DNA from: Leucobacter_A sp035514995
GTDB taxonomy: Bacteria; Actinomycetota; Actinomycetes; Actinomycetales; Microbacteriaceae
Direction of reading: 5' to 3'
Assembly: GCA_035514995.1 (NCBI GenBank)
Contig: DATJCC010000089.1
Span: 1-7,509, forward strand
DNA: 7,509 nt
A program made the position numbers and the translations under genes. Every line of letters starts with the position of its first letter. Position 1 is the first letter of the stretch. The notes beneath the pieces were generated by a model that searched no databases, had not been told where the DNA came from, and was given only the letters and a program-made list of their open reading frames with translations. Positions 5,810-7,509 of this stretch are shown here, piece by piece.

Positions 5810-7509
5810 CTAGTCTGTTTCTGTATTAACATCGGAATGCACAGTGTTTAATCTTAAAGAGTCACCATTTTCGCTGACTTCTATTGTCACTGTATCTCCG
5901 TCGTGAATGTCTCCAGATAGAATTCCTCGCGCTAAGCGGTCATCAATCTCTTGTTGCATCAATCTGCGCAACGGCCTTGCCCCAAAGCTTGGATCGTAGC
6001 CCTTGTCTGCGAGCCATTTTTCGGCATCTAAGGTAACCGCGACTGTGAGCCTGCGCTCAGCCAGCCTCGTTTGCAGTTTTGCAACGGCTATCTCGACAAT
6101 CTTTTCTAGGTTTTCTTTGCTTAAGGGGTGGAAGATAACAATTTCATCTAGCCTGTTGACAAATTCTGGCTTAAAGGCTTGACGTACCGTTTCTCTTACC
6201 GCCTGTTCTTTTGCTTCCCACGTGGTTGTTTGGTCAATCAGGTATTGGCTACCTAGATTTGATGTGAGTATCAAAATGACGTTTCTGAAGTCCACTGTTC
6301 GGCCCTGACCGTCTGTTAGCCGCCCGTCATCAAGCACCTGCAGTAGCACATCAAAAACTTCAGGATGCGCTTTTTCAACTTCATCAAGCAAAACCACAGA
6401 ATACGGTCTGCGTCTTACCGCTTCTGTTAGTTGCCCACCCTGTTCATACCCAACGTATCCAGGTGGCGCTCCTACGAGACGTGAAACTGAATGCTTCTCG
6501 CCGTACTCAGACATGTCTATGCGCACCATCGCTCGTTCGTCATCAAACAAGAACTCTGCGAGCGCTTTGGCTAGCTCGGTTTTACCTACCCCCGTTGGGC
6601 CTAAGAAAAGAAACGATCCGGTTGGTCTGTTTGGGTCTGAGATGCCCGCTCGAGTTCTTCTTACAGCATCTGCCACTGACTCGACTGCTTCGGTTTGACC
6701 GATGAGCCTTTTACCCAATTCACTCTCGAGCGAAAGAAGCTTTTCTGTTTCACCCTGCAGAAGGCGACCCACGGGGATCCCCGTCCATGCAGCGACCACT
6801 TCGGCTATGTCGTCGTCGGTTACCTGGTCGTTGACCATGCGTGGTTGGCCGGACTCTGATTTCTCTTCTTGCTCAGCTTCTAATAGCTGCCTTTCGATGA
6901 CAGGGATTTCGCCGTATAGAATCTTAGAAGCTTTTTCTAAGTTGCCTTCTCGCTGGGCAAGGTCGGCTTCGCTTTTTCTGCGATCAAGCTTTTCGCGGAG
7001 TTCCCCGACTCTGTTTAGACCACTGCGTTCTTTTTCCCATCGCTCTTCAAGCGTTTGTAGTTGCTTTTCTTTCTCGCGCAGGTCTTCTCGAAGTTTTTCA
7101 AGTCGCTCTTTGGACGCTGCGTCTTTTTCTTTTTTCAGAGCTAGTTCTTCTAGTTTTAAACGATCAACGGCTCTGCGCAACTCGTCGATCTCTAAAGGTG
7201 CGCTATCGATTTCCATGCGCAACCGGCTTGCCGCTTCATCAATCAGATCAATGGCTTTATCAGGCAGTTGCCTAGCCGTTATATATCTGTTTGAGAGCGC
7301 CGCCGCAGCCACCAGCGCTGAGTCTGCGATTGTTACTTTGTGGTGCGCTTCATAGCGTTCCTTCAATCCGCGCAAAATAGCTACAGTATCTTCGACGCTG
7401 GGCTGACCAACGTAAACCTGCTGAAATCGTCTTTCAAGGGCTGCGTCTTTTTCTATATACTCACGATATTCGTCAAGAGTGGTGGCGCCGATTAATCGCA
7501 ACTCACCCC
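5810..7509 (-). CDS. clpB: ATP-dependent disaggregase ClpB, 5' end outside the window
   Basis: This hexameric AAA+ chaperone pulls proteins from aggregates together with DnaK/DnaJ/GrpE. About 565 C-terminal residues are visible, against roughly 850-870 for the family; the N-domain and most of the first ATPase domain lie to the right. Visible, counted from the window edge, are the end of NBD1 (GATTLDEYREYIEKDAALERRFQ, with its arginine fingers) and the NBD1 small domain with RQLPDKAIDLIDEAASRLR. The coiled-coil M domain (about 100-220, KE-rich) separates Clp from ClpC/ClpA. NBD2 has Walker A GPTGVGKT (303-310), pore loop GYVGYE, Walker B VVLLDE (371-376), sensor 1 TSNLGS, arginine finger FVNRLDE and sensor 2 GARPLRR. 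The TTG at 7499-7501 is an internal leucine, not a start, since homology continues to the edge. Actinobacterial clpB is often under HspR control, but its promoter is not in view. Confidence 0.98.
   Translation of the reverse strand, partial: GELRLIGATTLDEYREYIEKDAALERRFQQVYVGQPSVEDTVAILRGLKERYEAHHKVTIADSALVAAAALSNRYITARQLPDKAIDLIDEAASRLRMEIDSAPLEIDELRRAVDRLKLEELALKKEKDAASKERLEKLREDLREKEKQLQTLEERWEKERSGLNRVGELREKLDRRKSEADLAQREGNLEKASKILYGEIPVIERQLLEAEQEEKSESGQPRMVNDQVTDDDIAEVVAAWTGIPVGRLLQGETEKLLSLESELGKRLIGQTEAVESVADAVRRTRAGISDPNRPTGSFLFLGPTGVGKTELAKALAEFLFDDERAMVRIDMSEYGEKHSVSRLVGAPPGYVGYEQGGQLTEAVRRRPYSVVLLDEVEKAHPEVFDVLLQVLDDGRLTDGQGRTVDFRNVILILTSNLGSQYLIDQTTTWEAKEQAVRETVRQAFKPEFVNRLDEIVIFHPLSKENLEKIVEIAVAKLQTRLAERRLTVAVTLDAEKWLADKGYDPSFGARPLRRLMQQEIDDRLARGILSGDIHDGDTVTIEVSENGDSLRLNTVHSDVNTETD

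Noticed and set aside
6702..7355. 217-residue + strand open frame opposite clpB
   Set aside because: It is serine/arginine-rich, lacks any recognisable domain and lies entirely antisense to the highly conserved clpB M domain; a codon-bias shadow.
7499..7501. TTG as the start codon of clpB
   Set aside because: It encodes the conserved leucine before RLIGATTLDEYR; the frame continues with conserved residues to the window edge, so the gene is partial.

Overview
The window looks like chromosomal DNA of an actinobacterium of moderate GC (a little under 50% by eye). The basis is the proteins: a SpoU-type RNA methyltransferase with the long N-terminal extension I associate with actinobacteria, an IS3 element of actinobacterial style, and a secreted adhesin-like fragment. 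I cannot name the genus. No complete novel defence, toxin or biosynthetic system is visible.

Left part (1-1491): the window opens inside a multicopper oxidase gene on the + strand, cut off at about base 154 by an IS3-family insertion sequence (155-1491). The element has 27-bp terminal inverted repeats (25 of 27 bases matching), an orfA and an orfB with an intact DDE triad. Beyond its right end lies not the rest of the oxidase but a different gene on the - strand. That gene encodes an exported, adhesin-like protein and is also cut by the element, with its stop codon supplied by the IS terminus. There is no target-site duplication. The IS therefore sits at a rearrangement junction rather than at a simple insertion.

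Middle part (1492-3468): the truncated adhesin gene and a two-domain lipoprotein gene are divergently transcribed from a 346-bp intergenic stretch holding a dyad and a short direct repeat. A strong hairpin terminator follows the lipoprotein gene. It also faces the 3' end of a convergent tRNA-Arg(ACG) gene with an encoded CCA end, and can serve both.

Right part (3469-7509) is ordinary housekeeping. It holds apt (adenine salvage) on the + strand, overlapping tail to tail with a SPOUT RNA methyltransferase on the - strand. Upstream of the latter on the same strand are an aldo/keto reductase and the C-terminal two thirds of the disaggregase ClpB, which runs off the right edge. clpB, the reductase and the methyltransferase lie head to tail with gaps of 60 and 70 bp and might be co-transcribed. 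The tRNA-Arg gene separates the accessory left half from the conserved right half.
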